From Halohasta litorea (lineage in GTDB: Archaea; Halobacteriota; Halobacteria; Halobacteriales; Haloferacaceae), in the NCBI RefSeq assembly GCF_024494645.1, contig NZ_JANHDJ010000003.1:1-64000 (forward strand): a stretch of 64,000 nt of DNA, in the 5' to 3' direction. Below the pieces are notes generated by a model. That model saw only the letters and a list, made by a program, of their open reading frames with translations, made no database searches and had not been told where the DNA came from. Positions 1-8,912 of this stretch are shown in pieces; within the stretch, counting starts at the first letter, position 1; the number at the start of each line of letters is the position of its first letter. The translations under genes were made by a program, and so were the position numbers.

Positions 1-330
1 ACCGACGTGTTCGAGGTCGGTGAGAAAGCGATCGACCGCGTCTCTCGACGGCGGTCGATCGAAGCCACAGCTCAGCCAGACGACCGTGTTTCGAAGCTCT
101 CGTTCAACGGGACGAATGCCGTAGATGTCCTTGTAGTAGCAGTGGAGAAAGCCACGCATCATCTCTGGTGGCTCGTGTTCTCGTGTTCGCCCCGTCTTCG
201 CCGGGGCGAACACATCGAACTCTTCGAGAAACTCGAAGGAAAGGTGCTCAAACAACGCTAGCGTCTCGGTCTCCACGACATTGAAGAACGACTCTACCGA
301 AGGATCATCTTGCAGGGTCGCTGAACTCAT
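1..330 (-). CDS. DDE transposase, N-terminal part (cut by window edge)
   Basis: The minus strand is open from an ATG at 330 to the left edge, giving 110 residues with no stop. The product begins MSSATLQDDPSVESFFNVVE and contains an MMRGFLHCYYKDIYG stretch followed by RPPSRDAVDRFL. This resembles the N-terminal DUF772-like region of haloarchaeal IS4/IS5/IS1182-type transposases. The catalytic DDE residues would lie outside the window. An 11-bp inverted repeat (183-193 and 203-213) lies inside the reading frame. The right terminal repeat of the element should fall between 330 and 375 but I cannot define it. The family assignment is from memory of sequence style, so the exact IS family is open. 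Confidence 0.7.
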   Translation of the reverse strand, partial: MSSATLQDDPSVESFFNVVETETLALFEHLSFEFLEEFDVFAPAKTGRTREHEPPEMMRGFLHCYYKDIYGIRPVERELRNTVVWLSCGFDRPPSRDAVDRFLTDLEHVG

Positions 331-374
331 TCCACCTCAGCGTTCACCCTGCTCTTTGGTGTGTTACTCGTTCT
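1..374 (-). mobile_element. Right end of an insertion sequence (partial)
   Basis: This is inferred from the truncated transposase at 1-330 and the short non-coding stretch before the next gene at 375. The left part lies outside the window. No terminal inverted repeat or target duplication can be confirmed, so the outer boundary is approximate. Confidence 0.45.
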
Positions 375-608
375 ATGACACCCTCGAACCTCTTCGGCTA
401 TCTCGTCTGTGCAGTCGCCGACCCGAGCGAGGAACTCATCGAGGCCGCGATCGAGGAGTACACCGTCGCCGACCGCCGGACGAGCGTCTTCCCGCTGATC
501 TACGATCTGGAGAGCGAAACGCTCCACCACCATCCCGTCCCGCGGCTGAAGGGACGCGGCTTCTACGAGAAACAGAAACTCGACGCCGAATCGCTGTTTT
601 CGCTCTGA
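375..608 (+). CDS. Small conserved haloarchaeal protein, unknown function
   Basis: This is a 77-residue soluble protein with an acidic N-terminal half (PSEELIEAAIEEYTVADR) and a basic C-terminal half containing GRGFYEKQKLD. There is no signal peptide, cysteine pair or recognisable motif. It sits 45 bp from the transposase start and 45 bp before the hydrolase gene. Codon use has the GC-rich third positions of neighbouring genes, which supports a real gene. I do not recognise the family. Confidence 0.6.
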   Translation: MTPSNLFGYLVCAVADPSEELIEAAIEEYTVADRRTSVFPLIYDLESETLHHHPVPRLKGRGFYEKQKLDAESLFSL

Positions 609-653
609 GCGACAGCCGTAGTGCTTAGGCCACCATCCCTCGTAGCGTGCAGT

Positions 654-1574
654 ATGGGTTCGACGCTCGATGCCACTGTGCTGCCGGAGTCCGTCGGTGC
701 GGAGTCGGTGTTCATCGACACGAATGGGGTCCGACTCCACACGGTCCAGGCGGGCCCCGAGGACGGCCCGCTCGTGGTCCTGCTGCATGGGTTTCCCGAG
801 TGTTGGTACGGCTGGCACAGACAGCTCGGCCCGCTGGCGAAGGCGGGCTATCGCGTGGTCATCCCCGACCAGCGCGGCTACAACCTGAGCGACAAACCCG
901 CAGGCGTTGCGAGCTACCGACTCGACGAGCTGGCCGCCGACATCGTCGGGCTGATCGACGCCTGCGGTCGGGAACAGGCCATCGTCGCGGGCCACGACTG
1001 GGGAGCCGCCGTCGCGTGGTGGCTCGGACTCGAATACCCCGACCGGCTTTCGCGGCTCTGTATCGTTAACGTCCCGCACCCGACCGTTTTCGAGGAGACG
1101 CTGCGGGAAGGGTGGAGCCAGCGACTGAAAAGCGCGTACTTCCTGTGGTTCCAACTCTCGATCCTCCCGGAGCTGACCACCCAACTCGGCGACTGGTGGA
1201 TCGCGAGACGTGCCCTTGAGTCGACCAGCCGTCCCGGCACGTTCTCCAGGACCGATTTGGAGCGCTACCAACTGGCGTGGTCCCGACCGGGGGCGGCAAC
1301 CGGGATGATCAACTGGTACCGGGCGGCGGTTCGCCACCGGCGACAGCCGGTCGACCCGCGGGTGTCGGTGCCGACGCTGGTGCTGTGGGGTGCCCGAGAT
1401 CAGTTTTTACAACCCTCGATGGCCCGCGACAGCCGCAACTACTGCGAGGAGGGCGAGCTTCGGCTGGTCGAGGAAGCCAGCCACTGGATCCTCCACGAGG
1501 AGTCTGCCGTCGTCGTCGAAGCACTGTTGGAGTTCCTGCCGGAGCCGCCGGTGGCTCCCTCGACCCACGGCTGA
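654..1574 (+). CDS. Alpha/beta hydrolase, epoxide hydrolase-like
   Basis: This 306-residue soluble enzyme of the alpha/beta-hydrolase fold has the oxyanion motif HGFP (45-48), a nucleophile elbow GHDWG with Asp115, an acid in GARDQ (Asp249) and a catalytic His in ASHW (His277). An aspartate nucleophile in HDWG is typical of epoxide hydrolases and haloalkane dehalogenases. The cap region (about 145-230) is Trp/Tyr-rich, as in epoxide hydrolases. The ATG at 654 is preferred over an upstream in-frame start at 621, whose extra residues do not look like a family N-terminus. The substrate is unknown. Confidence 0.85.
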   Translation: MGSTLDATVLPESVGAESVFIDTNGVRLHTVQAGPEDGPLVVLLHGFPECWYGWHRQLGPLAKAGYRVVIPDQRGYNLSDKPAGVASYRLDELAADIVGLIDACGREQAIVAGHDWGAAVAWWLGLEYPDRLSRLCIVNVPHPTVFEETLREGWSQRLKSAYFLWFQLSILPELTTQLGDWWIARRALESTSRPGTFSRTDLERYQLAWSRPGAATGMINWYRAAVRHRRQPVDPRVSVPTLVLWGARDQFLQPSMARDSRNYCEEGELRLVEEASHWILHEESAVVVEALLEFLPEPPVAPSTHG

Positions 1575-1634
1575 GGCCACGGCGAACCACACCTGACCGC
1601 ACTACCTTTTGTGTCTCGGCGACCTACGAGTGGT

Positions 1635-1970
1635 ATGTTACTCGTTCGGGGCCACGGCGGTGGCACGGCGCTCACGGGAACGGTCTTCGAGCGTGGCGAA
1701 GAGCCGCCCTCTTATAAGGGCGCACCGGACGATGACGCCCCCTACGTGTGGGTGTGTGACTCGTTTTACGAGGTCGAAAGCGGCGGCTCGGCGATGGAGC
1801 TCGACGGCGAGGAGATCCGCGTGGCCTTCGAGTCGCCGATGCCTCGTGGCTTCGAGAGTCGCCAGCAGGCGCTGGATGCGGCCGACGAACACATCAAAAC
1901 CCAGTTCGCCAGGATCGGCGTCGACCGCGAGACTGTCGAGATCGAAGTAGTGCCGACCGACCCGGCCTGA
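1635..1970 (+). CDS. Conserved haloarchaeal protein (MLLVRGHGGG type), unknown function
   Basis: This is a 111-residue acidic protein. The start at 1635 gives an N-terminus MLLVRGHGGGTALTGTVFER followed by an Asp-rich turn and DAPYVWVCDSFYEV. It resembles a small family that recurs in haloarchaea without known function (from memory, possibly DUF7113; not checked). There are no membrane segments and no metal-binding pairs. It converges on the chemotaxis transducer gene with 17 bp between the stops. Confidence 0.75.
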   Translation: MLLVRGHGGGTALTGTVFERGEEPPSYKGAPDDDAPYVWVCDSFYEVESGGSAMELDGEEIRVAFESPMPRGFESRQQALDAADEHIKTQFARIGVDRETVEIEVVPTDPA

Positions 1971-1987
1971 CCGAGGAGAGTCAGCAG

Positions 1988-3721
1988 TCAGGCCTGGTCG
2001 ATGCTGTCGACATCTGCCGACTCGTCTTCGGCCAGCCGGAACTGGCCGATCCGCTCGTAGAGCTCCTCGCTGGTCGAACTCAGATCGGTCGCGCGGTGGG
2101 CGACCTGGTCGGTCGCCATCGACTGCTGTTCGAGCCCTGCCGAAATCTGCTGGACCGACGTCGACAGCTCTTCGCTCATTGAGGCCGCCGAATCGATGGT
2201 CGCGCTGAACCCGTCCATGTTCTCGGCCTGGTTTTCGACGGCCTCGCTGACCTCCGCGGTGGCCGAGCTCACGCCCTCGACGGCCGCCTCGATCTCGTCG
2301 AGCTGGTCGACGACCGCCTCGACGGCGTCGGCCCCCTCGCTGACCTCCTCGTTGGTGTCGGCGATCTGATCGGCGACTTCGGCAGTCTGGTCTTGGGCGT
2401 CGGTGATGATCGTCTCGATGGCGGCCGCCGACTTCTTGGACTTCTCGGCGAGGCTCTTGACCTCGTCGGCGACCACGGCGAAGCCGTCGCCCTCCTCGCC
2501 CGCGCGGGCGGCCTCGATCGAGGCGTTGAGCGCCAGGAGATTGGTCTGCTCGGCGATATCGCTGATCACATCGAGGGCCTCACCGACTTCCTCCATCTGG
2601 GATTCGAGGGTTCGGATCTCCGCGGTGATCTCCGAGGTGGCGTCGGTCGCCGACCGAATCCGATCGACCGCGTCGGTTCCCTCCTCGACGCCGTCGACTG
2701 CGAGCTTGCTCGCCTCCGAAGTCTCGGCGTCGATCTCCTGGACCGAGGCGGTGATCTCCTCGATGGTCGCAGTGAGGTTTGAGACCGCCAGCTCGGCCTC
2801 GTCGGTCTGTGCGGCCAGCTCCTGGGAGCCGTCGGCCATCTCCTCGGTCGACTGGCTGATCTCCTCGATGGAGGCGGTGACTTCCTCGCTGTTGGCACTA
2901 AGCTCCTGGCTCGTGTCGTCGAGGTCGTCGGCCAGCAGCGTCAGCCGCGAGAGCACCGACTGGTAGTTGTCGATCGCGGTCGTCAGGTGGGCGTTGAGCT
3001 GGGTGAACTGCTCGTAGACGGTGATCATCGCCTCGAAGTCGGCATCCGGCTCCGGAACGGGGGAATCGAGGGTGAGATCGCCTTCGGCGAGTCGGACGAG
3101 CTTGTCCTGGAGGTCCGAAATCACCAGCTCCTGGTAGGCCTCCAGCTGGGCGGTCTTCCGTTCCTCGCGGGCTTTTTCCGTGATGTCGCTGGCCGTCTCC
3201 ATCGCCCCGACGATCTCGCCGCTGTCGTCTCGGAACGGCGTGACCGTCCGGCTGAGGGTGCGTTCGGTCCCCTCGCTCTCGATCGTCTCCCGACGCTCGG
3301 TGATCGCCTCGCCCGCATCGAGGACGCCTTCGGCGAGCGGCTCGCCGCCGTGGACTGCGGCGGGCGGGGCTCCGAGCGCCTCGGATTCGCTCACCTCGAA
3401 GACCGAACAGGCGTTGCTGTTGATGTGTGACACTACCCCCGAACTGTCGATTACGAGTGTTGGCTCTGGCAAGCCATTGAGAACGTTCTCCAGGAGTCGG
3501 TCCGCAGCCATCGTGTCGATCGTATCGCTGTCGGGAGCCGACTGCTCGTCGCCGATCGGCGACCGCGATGGGTCGAGGCCCGCCTCCGACCCGTGGGGGC
3601 CGCTCGGTTGTGTCGAGAGGTCCGTCCACTCAACCGAATCCGACGTGCCCGAATCGTCCGTGGCTTCCGCATCGTCCTGCTCGGTACCTGCGACCACAAG
3701 TCGGTTGAGTAAGCGCTTCAT
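1988..3721 (-). CDS. Soluble methyl-accepting chemotaxis transducer with PAS domain
   Basis: This is a 577-residue transducer (Htr class). Residues 1-70 are an acidic, low-complexity head. Residues 73-185 form a PAS domain ([20 protein letters not shown], then [19 protein letters not shown]). A coiled-coil signalling domain follows, with the hairpin tip [10 protein letters not shown] at 391-400 and [20 protein letters not shown] just after it; the tip contacts CheA/CheW. No transmembrane segment exists, so it should sense a cytoplasmic signal. The Glu/Gln/Ala-rich helices carry candidate methylation sites. No other che gene is nearby; a single CheY lies at 60774. Confidence 0.93.
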   Translation of the reverse strand: MKRLLNRLVVAGTEQDDAEATDDSGTSDSVEWTDLSTQPSGPHGSEAGLDPSRSPIGDEQSAPDSDTIDTMAADRLLENVLNGLPEPTLVIDSSGVVSHINSNACSVFEVSESEALGAPPAAVHGGEPLAEGVLDAGEAITERRETIESEGTERTLSRTVTPFRDDSGEIVGAMETASDITEKAREERKTAQLEAYQELVISDLQDKLVRLAEGDLTLDSPVPEPDADFEAMITVYEQFTQLNAHLTTAIDNYQSVLSRLTLLADDLDDTSQELSANSEEVTASIEEISQSTEEMADGSQELAAQTDEAELAVSNLTATIEEITASVQEIDAETSEASKLAVDGVEEGTDAVDRIRSATDATSEITAEIRTLESQMEEVGEALDVISDIAEQTNLLALNASIEAARAGEEGDGFAVVADEVKSLAEKSKKSAAAIETIITDAQDQTAEVADQIADTNEEVSEGADAVEAVVDQLDEIEAAVEGVSSATAEVSEAVENQAENMDGFSATIDSAASMSEELSTSVQQISAGLEQQSMATDQVAHRATDLSSTSEELYERIGQFRLAEDESADVDSIDQA

Positions 3722-3816
3722 ATTTGGTAATCAATACCACCGAATAATAAATATTAGGTATAATCGACTCTTTGAATTCCGTTAATTTGTCAGACCGCCG
3801 TATTACTGCTGAGAAA

Positions 3817-3824
3817 TTTTTATC
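3817..3824 (+). promoter_or_regulatory. TATA box for the DICT-domain gene
   Basis: The motif TTTTTATC lies about 25 bases before the ATG at 3845, the spacing of a leaderless haloarchaeal transcript. It supports 3845 rather than 3851 as the start. Confidence 0.6.
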
Positions 3825-3844
3825 TACTCAGACAAAAAACACGT

Positions 3845-4585
3845 ATGTATATGGCCCTCTCGGAGATCATCGAGTTCGTCAAACGAAACGAGAAAACGCT
3901 TGTCGTGTTCAATCCCCCGGCCGACAGCACGCTCGTTTCCGATCTCCAGGAGTACTTCACGACCCAGAACGTCGTCGTGACAGGTCAGCGAACGGCCTCC
4001 GGGGAGCCAGAGGGCGTGGTCGTCCTCCAGCTCAACGACGAGGTGTTGGCGGCGGTCCCGGCCGAACAGCTCGACGAGCTGTTGGCGGGCGGCGCACTCC
4101 GGAACCGCGGGGTCGGCATCGACGACACCGACTACCACGAGATCCTCCAGCATCTCAAGGAGACGACGTTCACCTCCTACGACAAGGGCCAGATGATCTC
4201 GATCTCCCACGAGATCGAAGACAGAGCCCTGCGAGTCGACGGCGGCCAGCTGTATGCCGGGTTTCAGTACGCCTCGAAGCTCCTCGATCAGCGGCAACTC
4301 TACGAGCAGCTGGCGACGACGGCAGTCGACATTCACACCTTTGGAGTCCCGGACGAGCCGACAGTCGACATCGACGGCGTCACATATCACGCCGAGGACG
4401 CCGAGGAGATCGAACGCTCGTGGTTCGTCGTCTTCGACGGCGACGGCGACGATCGCTACAAGACCGCGCTGCTTGCGACCGAACGGGCCCCCAACCGGTT
4501 TTACGGCTTCTGGACGGACGACCCGGGTATCGTCGACCGGATCGGCGGCCATCTCGACGACGCCTACCTCAAGGCGCGACCGTAG
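3845..4585 (+). CDS. DICT sensory domain protein
   Basis: This is a 246-residue cytoplasmic protein. The N-terminal part (ALSEIIEFVKRNEKTLVVFN) and the central SHEIEDRALR...LYAGFQYASKL segment match the haloarchaeal pattern of DICT sensory domains, which in bacteria accompany diguanylate cyclases and two-component proteins. The C-terminal part (ERSWFVVFDG, FYGFWTDDP) also fits that family. No output domain is fused. It diverges from the transducer gene across 123 bp and converges with the nurA-like gene one base away. The family call comes from memory of related proteins; the ligand is unknown. Confidence 0.75.
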   Translation: MYMALSEIIEFVKRNEKTLVVFNPPADSTLVSDLQEYFTTQNVVVTGQRTASGEPEGVVVLQLNDEVLAAVPAEQLDELLAGGALRNRGVGIDDTDYHEILQHLKETTFTSYDKGQMISISHEIEDRALRVDGGQLYAGFQYASKLLDQRQLYEQLATTAVDIHTFGVPDEPTVDIDGVTYHAEDAEEIERSWFVVFDGDGDDRYKTALLATERAPNRFYGFWTDDPGIVDRIGGHLDDAYLKARP

Positions 4586-4586
4586 C

Positions 4587-5867
4587 TCAGATCTCCTCGC
4601 CCGCCCACCGGATCGAATCGTAGGTCCGGAGCTGGTCGGTGCCGAACTGGCTCTCGAACTTCCGGCGGAGCGACGTTTTTTCGGCCGCACTGATCCGGGC
4701 GAGTTCGTCGGCTTTGGCGACCGCACGGGGCGGGCCGCGCTCGGCGGCGACCTCCGAGAGGACCTGGGTGGTGAGCCGCTGTCGGACCTCGGCGTCCCGC
4801 GTCACCGCATAGGGCGCTTCGAGCTTGTAACAGATGTCGTGACGCGGATCGTAGACGATACAGAAGGTGACCTCATACAGTTCGGGATCGAGCCTGCGGT
4901 CGACGCCCAGCGCGTCGCCCGCGGCGGCCATCGTCCCGTCGGGGCCACCGCGTGAGACGAACCACGAGGTGAAGGTGAGTTCGTCGGTCCGACGATTCTC
5001 GGCCGTCCGGGCGGCCGCAGCGTCGGCGGGCTGGTGGTGGCGTTCGAGCAATCGCGTAAAAAAGGCGGTGTCGTCGGGCCACGGCGCTTCGAATCCCAGT
5101 TCCTTGTTGGCGATCGTGCTCGTGATCACGCGGGCGGAGGGGTTTTTGACGAACCCGACGATGGGCACGTCCCGGTCGACGAAGCGCTCAACCAGTCGGA
5201 CGTACTGTTCAAGGACGCGCTTGGGCCGGGCCTCGTAGGTCAGCTCTTCGAGTTCCGGCGTCCGGTCCCGCCACGTCAGGATTTCCTTCGGGTAGAGCGG
5301 GCCATCCAGGATCAGGAGATCGTCGACCTTGTCGGCGTGTTCCAGGGCGTGGTTGCCCTCGGCGAAATAGAGGGCGAGGGCGTGGACGACCGCCTCGGCG
5401 TATTTGTTGACCTGTGGGGCCCGGATGAGGCGGTAGCGACTGTGGCCCGCGTCGTAGTCGACCCACTGGCCGTCGGCGACCTGCGTCGAGTCGTTGGTGT
5501 GGGCGGTCGCCACGATGGTTCGCTTCCGGTGGGTCGAGACCTGCGAGGGCTCGACGCCCATCGCGGCGTGGGCGAGATCCAGCACCAGGCCGTTTTTAAA
5601 TGCAGTCGGATTGATCGTTCCTGAGTCGATGCCGTGGACCGTCGGGAACGGCCGTTCGGCGAGTGCGATATCCTCGATGTCGACACACTGGAGCTGCTGG
5701 TCGCCGAGCGGTTCGATCACCCGCTTTCCGCGGGTGTCGACCAGCGGATCGAGCCACCCCTCCCAGACGGTAGTGGCGAACTGCTCGTGGTCGCTGTCGT
5801 CGGCCGTCTCGGCGACCGACCCCGCGAGTCGGGCGATGGCCTCGACGTGGATCGGATCGAGCGTCAC
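4587..5867 (-). CDS. nurA: NurA-domain 5'-3' nuclease
   Basis: This 426-residue protein has NurA nuclease features: an acidic metal ligand in HGIDSGT (Asp81) and a hydrophobic strand ending LLILDGPLYP (Asp188), with a conserved C-terminal half. NurA works with the HerA helicase in DNA-end resection during double-strand break repair. No herA is present in this window. The ORF can be extended to an upstream TTG (5894) or GTG (5888). I prefer the GTG at 5867 because the product then begins MTLDPIHVEA and a weak T-rich element lies about 30 bases upstream. Confidence 0.8.
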   Translation of the reverse strand: MTLDPIHVEAIARLAGSVAETADDSDHEQFATTVWEGWLDPLVDTRGKRVIEPLGDQQLQCVDIEDIALAERPFPTVHGIDSGTINPTAFKNGLVLDLAHAAMGVEPSQVSTHRKRTIVATAHTNDSTQVADGQWVDYDAGHSRYRLIRAPQVNKYAEAVVHALALYFAEGNHALEHADKVDDLLILDGPLYPKEILTWRDRTPELEELTYEARPKRVLEQYVRLVERFVDRDVPIVGFVKNPSARVITSTIANKELGFEAPWPDDTAFFTRLLERHHQPADAAAARTAENRRTDELTFTSWFVSRGGPDGTMAAAGDALGVDRRLDPELYEVTFCIVYDPRHDICYKLEAPYAVTRDAEVRQRLTTQVLSEVAAERGPPRAVAKADELARISAAEKTSLRRKFESQFGTDQLRTYDSIRWAGEEI

Positions 5868-5954
5868 ACCTAAGGCGGCGTGGGCCACTGGCAAAAACTG
5901 ATTGGTCGGGTGGGGTGGAGGTCGGCGGCAGTCGACTATTTGACTCTCCGACAG

Positions 5955-5963
5955 CTATAAAAT
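5955..5963 (+). promoter_or_regulatory. TATA box for the lipoprotein gene
   Basis: CTATAAAAT lies about 26 bases before the ATG at 5985. It is a strong archaeal TATA element and implies a leaderless transcript. Confidence 0.65.
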
Positions 5964-5984
5964 GACAGTTGTTCATCAGGAACT

Positions 5985-6455
5985 ATGCCCTCTCGTCGAC
6001 GGGTACTCGCTGGACTCGCGGCCGGACCGGCGGCGCTGGCGGGCTGTCTCGGGGACGACGATCTCATCGCCCGCTGTTCGAGCCGTGGACGGGGAAGCGG
6101 CTCACAACACCTCAGAGGAGTGTCCCCCATACGGGGAGCCACGCAGGTCGCACTCGGTATCGTCGTCTCGTCGGAGGCGACCGAGAGCGATAGCTACCGG
6201 TTCATCGAAATACGCGACCGTGACGACGAACTCGTCGGCTCGATCCCGCTCGACGACAATCGGGACATGAGCAGACTCGACAGCGACCAGTTCTCGATAT
6301 CCGGCGCACAGAACGGCGAAGTCTATGCGTTTCCGCTCGATCGACCGCCTGTTCACGGCGCGTACACGGTCTCACTTATAAACAGCTCCGAGGCGTCGGT
6401 TGCGACCGCGAGGCTGCGGTTCAACTGCTACTCCCAAGACGGCTCGCTTCCGTAG
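5985..6455 (+). CDS. Tat-exported lipoprotein, unknown function
   Basis: This is a 156-residue protein. The N-terminus MPSRRRVLAGLAAGPAALAG carries a twin-arginine motif, a short hydrophobic stretch and a lipobox-like LAGC with Cys21, the usual arrangement of haloarchaeal Tat lipoproteins. The mature part is a predicted beta-rich secreted domain with a late Cys (FNCYSQ). No enzymatic motif is visible. It should be anchored on the outer face of the membrane. It diverges from the nurA-like gene. Confidence 0.8.
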   Translation: MPSRRRVLAGLAAGPAALAGCLGDDDLIARCSSRGRGSGSQHLRGVSPIRGATQVALGIVVSSEATESDSYRFIEIRDRDDELVGSIPLDDNRDMSRLDSDQFSISGAQNGEVYAFPLDRPPVHGAYTVSLINSSEASVATARLRFNCYSQDGSLP

Positions 6456-6518
6456 GTATGCTACCGGCCGAGGAGACGAGTCGCTACTCTCAAACCAGTG
6501 GAATCCAAACGGTCGGCT

Positions 6519-7181
6519 ATGTCGATACGGGGGGTCGCCTTCGACCTCGATTACACCCTTGCGGTGACGACGAAAGACCGGGATTCGATCCTCGCAGACG
6601 CGGTTGCGACGGTCGACGGTCCGGAGATCAGCCGTGAGGAGTATCTGACGGCCCACCGGAACCACCTGACCACCGAGAGCCGCGCCCCAATCTTCGCCGA
6701 GCTACTGGCGGACAACGGCAGCGACGTCGACCCGGAATCGATGGCGACCGCCTACCGCGATGAGATCGCCGACTCGATCGAACCCCTGGAGGGCGTCGAG
6801 GAGTTCATCGCCGAGCTCCGATCCCGATACCGAGTGGGCCTGCTGACCAACGGCTCGGTGCTCGCCCAGCGCTCGAAGATCGAACACCTCGGCTGGGAGG
6901 AGCTGTTCGACACCACGCTCGTCACCGGCGAACTCCCGGCCGGGAAACCCAACGCCGCCGCCTTCGAGGCACTGCTCGATGGGCTCGGGACCGACGCGAG
7001 CGAGACCGTCTACATCGGCGATACACCCCTGGACGATATCGAGGGCGCGACCGAATCGGGACTGTACGCGATCCAGGTGCTGTTCGACGGCGGCCCGGAC
7101 CGCGACCGGCGGGCCGACGCCTACATCGACCGGGACCGACTGATACGGGATCTGCCAGCCGTCCTGGACTCCCTCGGCTGA
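6519..7181 (+). CDS. HAD-superfamily phosphatase/hydrolase
   Basis: This 220-residue enzyme has all four HAD motifs: I DLDYT (nucleophile Asp9, general acid Asp11), II TNGS (Thr110), III GKP (Lys143) and IV GDTPLDD (167-173). The helical cap between residues 20 and 95 is of the C1 type, as in small phosphoglycolate phosphatase-like enzymes. An in-frame GTG at 6498 exists, but the ATG at 6519 places motif I at the family position. The substrate cannot be told from sequence. Confidence 0.88.
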   Translation: MSIRGVAFDLDYTLAVTTKDRDSILADAVATVDGPEISREEYLTAHRNHLTTESRAPIFAELLADNGSDVDPESMATAYRDEIADSIEPLEGVEEFIAELRSRYRVGLLTNGSVLAQRSKIEHLGWEELFDTTLVTGELPAGKPNAAAFEALLDGLGTDASETVYIGDTPLDDIEGATESGLYAIQVLFDGGPDRDRRADAYIDRDRLIRDLPAVLDSLG

Positions 7182-7185
7182 TTCG

Positions 7186-7671
7186 TTAAGACGACCCGGT
7201 CGAATCGCCGATCGCCGCGACGACCTTTTTAAATACAGGGATAACGCGTTTGGCGTCCGCACCGTCCTCGACGAAGGCGAGCGTCCGCGGCGGGTCGACC
7301 GCCTTCGGCCGGACCCTGAGGCCCATCTCATCGTCGGTAACGGTGGCCTCCGCGGCCGCATCGGCGGCCACGTCGGGGGCGACAACGAACTCCACGCGGG
7401 CGCGTTCGGGCTGGACGAACACCTCGGCGAGAGTCGTCCGCTCGGTGTCGACGCTCTCGTCGATGGTTGTCTGTCCGCGGTCACCGACAGCGATTGCATC
7501 GGAGTCGGCAACGTAGGCGACGCGGTAGGCGAGCGCGCCGTCGGCGGTCGGCTCGACATCGGGGTCGGCGTCGGCGACGACCACCTGGGCGAGGGCCTCG
7601 CGGTCGCCGGTGAGTTCGGAGGCGACCAGTTGGGCGATGCGCGTCCCGTCGCGGAGTCGGTCCTGGACCAT
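7186..7671 (-). CDS. Conserved haloarchaeal protein, unknown function
   Basis: This is a 161-residue, alanine- and aspartate-rich soluble protein starting MVQDRLRDGTRIAQLVASEL. A predicted beta-rich middle part is followed by a C-terminal helix (VIPVFKKVVAAIGDS). No catalytic or metal motif is visible. It lies 24 bp downstream of the DUF2240 gene on the same strand, so the two are probably cotranscribed. I do not recognise the family. Confidence 0.65.
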   Translation of the reverse strand: MVQDRLRDGTRIAQLVASELTGDREALAQVVVADADPDVEPTADGALAYRVAYVADSDAIAVGDRGQTTIDESVDTERTTLAEVFVQPERARVEFVVAPDVAADAAAEATVTDDEMGLRVRPKAVDPPRTLAFVEDGADAKRVIPVFKKVVAAIGDSTGSS

Positions 7672-7695
7672 GTCGGAACCAATCGGTCGGCCGAC

Positions 7696-8145
7696 TTAAG
7701 CCCCTTCGAGTTCCGCCCGGACGGTCTCGGCGATCTCCGCACAGTCGATGCCGTTGCGCCGGGCGACGAGCACTGCCGCCGCTTCGAGGGTGATGCCGAG
7801 CCGCCGCTGGGTGTCGTTGGTCTCGGCGACTGCCGTCTGTTTGCTCAGCCCACCGGCGACCATCCCATCGAGCAGCTGTTCGAACGTCGACTGCTCGCGG
7901 AGGATGTCGGTATCGGGAGTGAATCCCTCTGGAATTTCGACTGCGTCGACATCGAACGTCGGCTGGAGGTCGCCGTCGTCGTTGTTGAGCAGCCCCCGGC
8001 CGACCGCGACGTCGACCAGCCGTTTGGCCTGATCGGGCGAGAACCACTCCCGGTCTAAGGAGAGCGCGACGACGAACTCGCCTTCCCCCAGCGTGCGGGT
8101 TCCCTGCTGGCGGAAGGGCACGGCAACGGCGACCTGGAGACTCAT
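7696..8145 (-). CDS. DUF2240 family protein
   Basis: This is a 149-residue acidic soluble protein. The N-terminus MSLQVAVAVPFRQQGTRTLG and the following EFVVALSLDREWFSPDQAKRL match the archaeal DUF2240 pattern as I remember it. The DREWFSPDQAKRLV segment reads like a winged-helix recognition region. It lies upstream of an unknown gene on the same strand and 43 bp downstream of mobA, so it may be transcribed with mobA. The function is not established. Confidence 0.7.
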   Translation of the reverse strand: MSLQVAVAVPFRQQGTRTLGEGEFVVALSLDREWFSPDQAKRLVDVAVGRGLLNNDDGDLQPTFDVDAVEIPEGFTPDTDILREQSTFEQLLDGMVAGGLSKQTAVAETNDTQRRLGITLEAAAVLVARRNGIDCAEIAETVRAELEGA

Positions 8146-8188
8146 ACAGGGAGGCCGGTCGACAGGAAACTAAAACTTCCGACGTTGG

Positions 8189-8833
8189 CTAGCTATCGCG
8201 GGCTGCCGCCAGATCGTCGTGGGTGTTGATATTCCGAAACGCCGTGGGATCGATGTGGGCACGGACAATGCGCTCGGGGAGGGTGTGGGGGTCGACTGCC
8301 GAAATAAACGCGTCGAGTCGGTCGGCGCCGGTGGCTTCGGCCTCCCGACAGGCCGCCGCAGCCGCCCGGACGTGGACGACTGCGGGAAACGGCTGGAGCC
8401 GCCCCTCGAACCGGGCGACTGCGCCCGTCCGGTTTTTGGCTCGCGTAAAGAGGAAATCGAGAAAGGCCGCCGGGATCGACGGCATATCACAGGGGAGGAC
8501 CGCCGCGTAGGTCGCCGTCGACTCCGCCAGCGCGGTGCGAAGGCCGACCAGCGGCCCGCGGTCGGGGACCCGGTCGATCGCGAAGCGGATCGGAAACTCC
8601 GAGAGCACCTCGGCGAAGGCCTCCCGCTGATCCCGTCGGCAGTTGACGATCAGCTCGTCGGCGGTCGGCGCGACCGAGTCGACCGCGTGCCACAACAGCG
8701 GCTTGCCATCCAGTGGAGCCAACGCCTTGTCGACGGTCGGGAACCGATTCGACCGGCCGCCCGCGAGCACGATACCCGCCCGGCCGGTGTCGGCGTCCGT
8801 CTGGTGGCGTCCGGCGGCTGTGTCCTCACTCAT
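8189..8833 (-). CDS. mobA: Molybdenum cofactor guanylyltransferase MobA
   Basis: This 214-residue nucleotidyltransferase has the signature GIVLAGGRSNRF near its start, DKALAPLDGKPLL, and a metal-binding Asp in LPCDMP. MobA attaches GMP to molybdopterin to make the bis-MGD cofactor used by DMSO-reductase-family enzymes. It lies 79 bp downstream of nasA on the same strand, which makes a cofactor-supply role for nitrate reductase very likely. The start at 8833 is chosen because the open frame upstream of it runs inside nasA. Confidence 0.88.
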   Translation of the reverse strand: MSEDTAAGRHQTDADTGRAGIVLAGGRSNRFPTVDKALAPLDGKPLLWHAVDSVAPTADELIVNCRRDQREAFAEVLSEFPIRFAIDRVPDRGPLVGLRTALAESTATYAAVLPCDMPSIPAAFLDFLFTRAKNRTGAVARFEGRLQPFPAVVHVRAAAAACREAEATGADRLDAFISAVDPHTLPERIVRAHIDPTAFRNINTHDDLAAARDS

Positions 8834-8912
8834 TCGTGGGGGAGTCGGCGGCGGTTGTTGGCGATCGATACTGACTGGCAGCAGCATCCGGCTGTCGGGC
8901 GACACATCGTAA

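Noticed and set aside
7-261. Plus-strand open frame of 84 codons at the left edge
   Set aside because: The opposite strand encodes a transposase N-terminus that matches haloarchaeal transposases, so the plus frame is a shadow.
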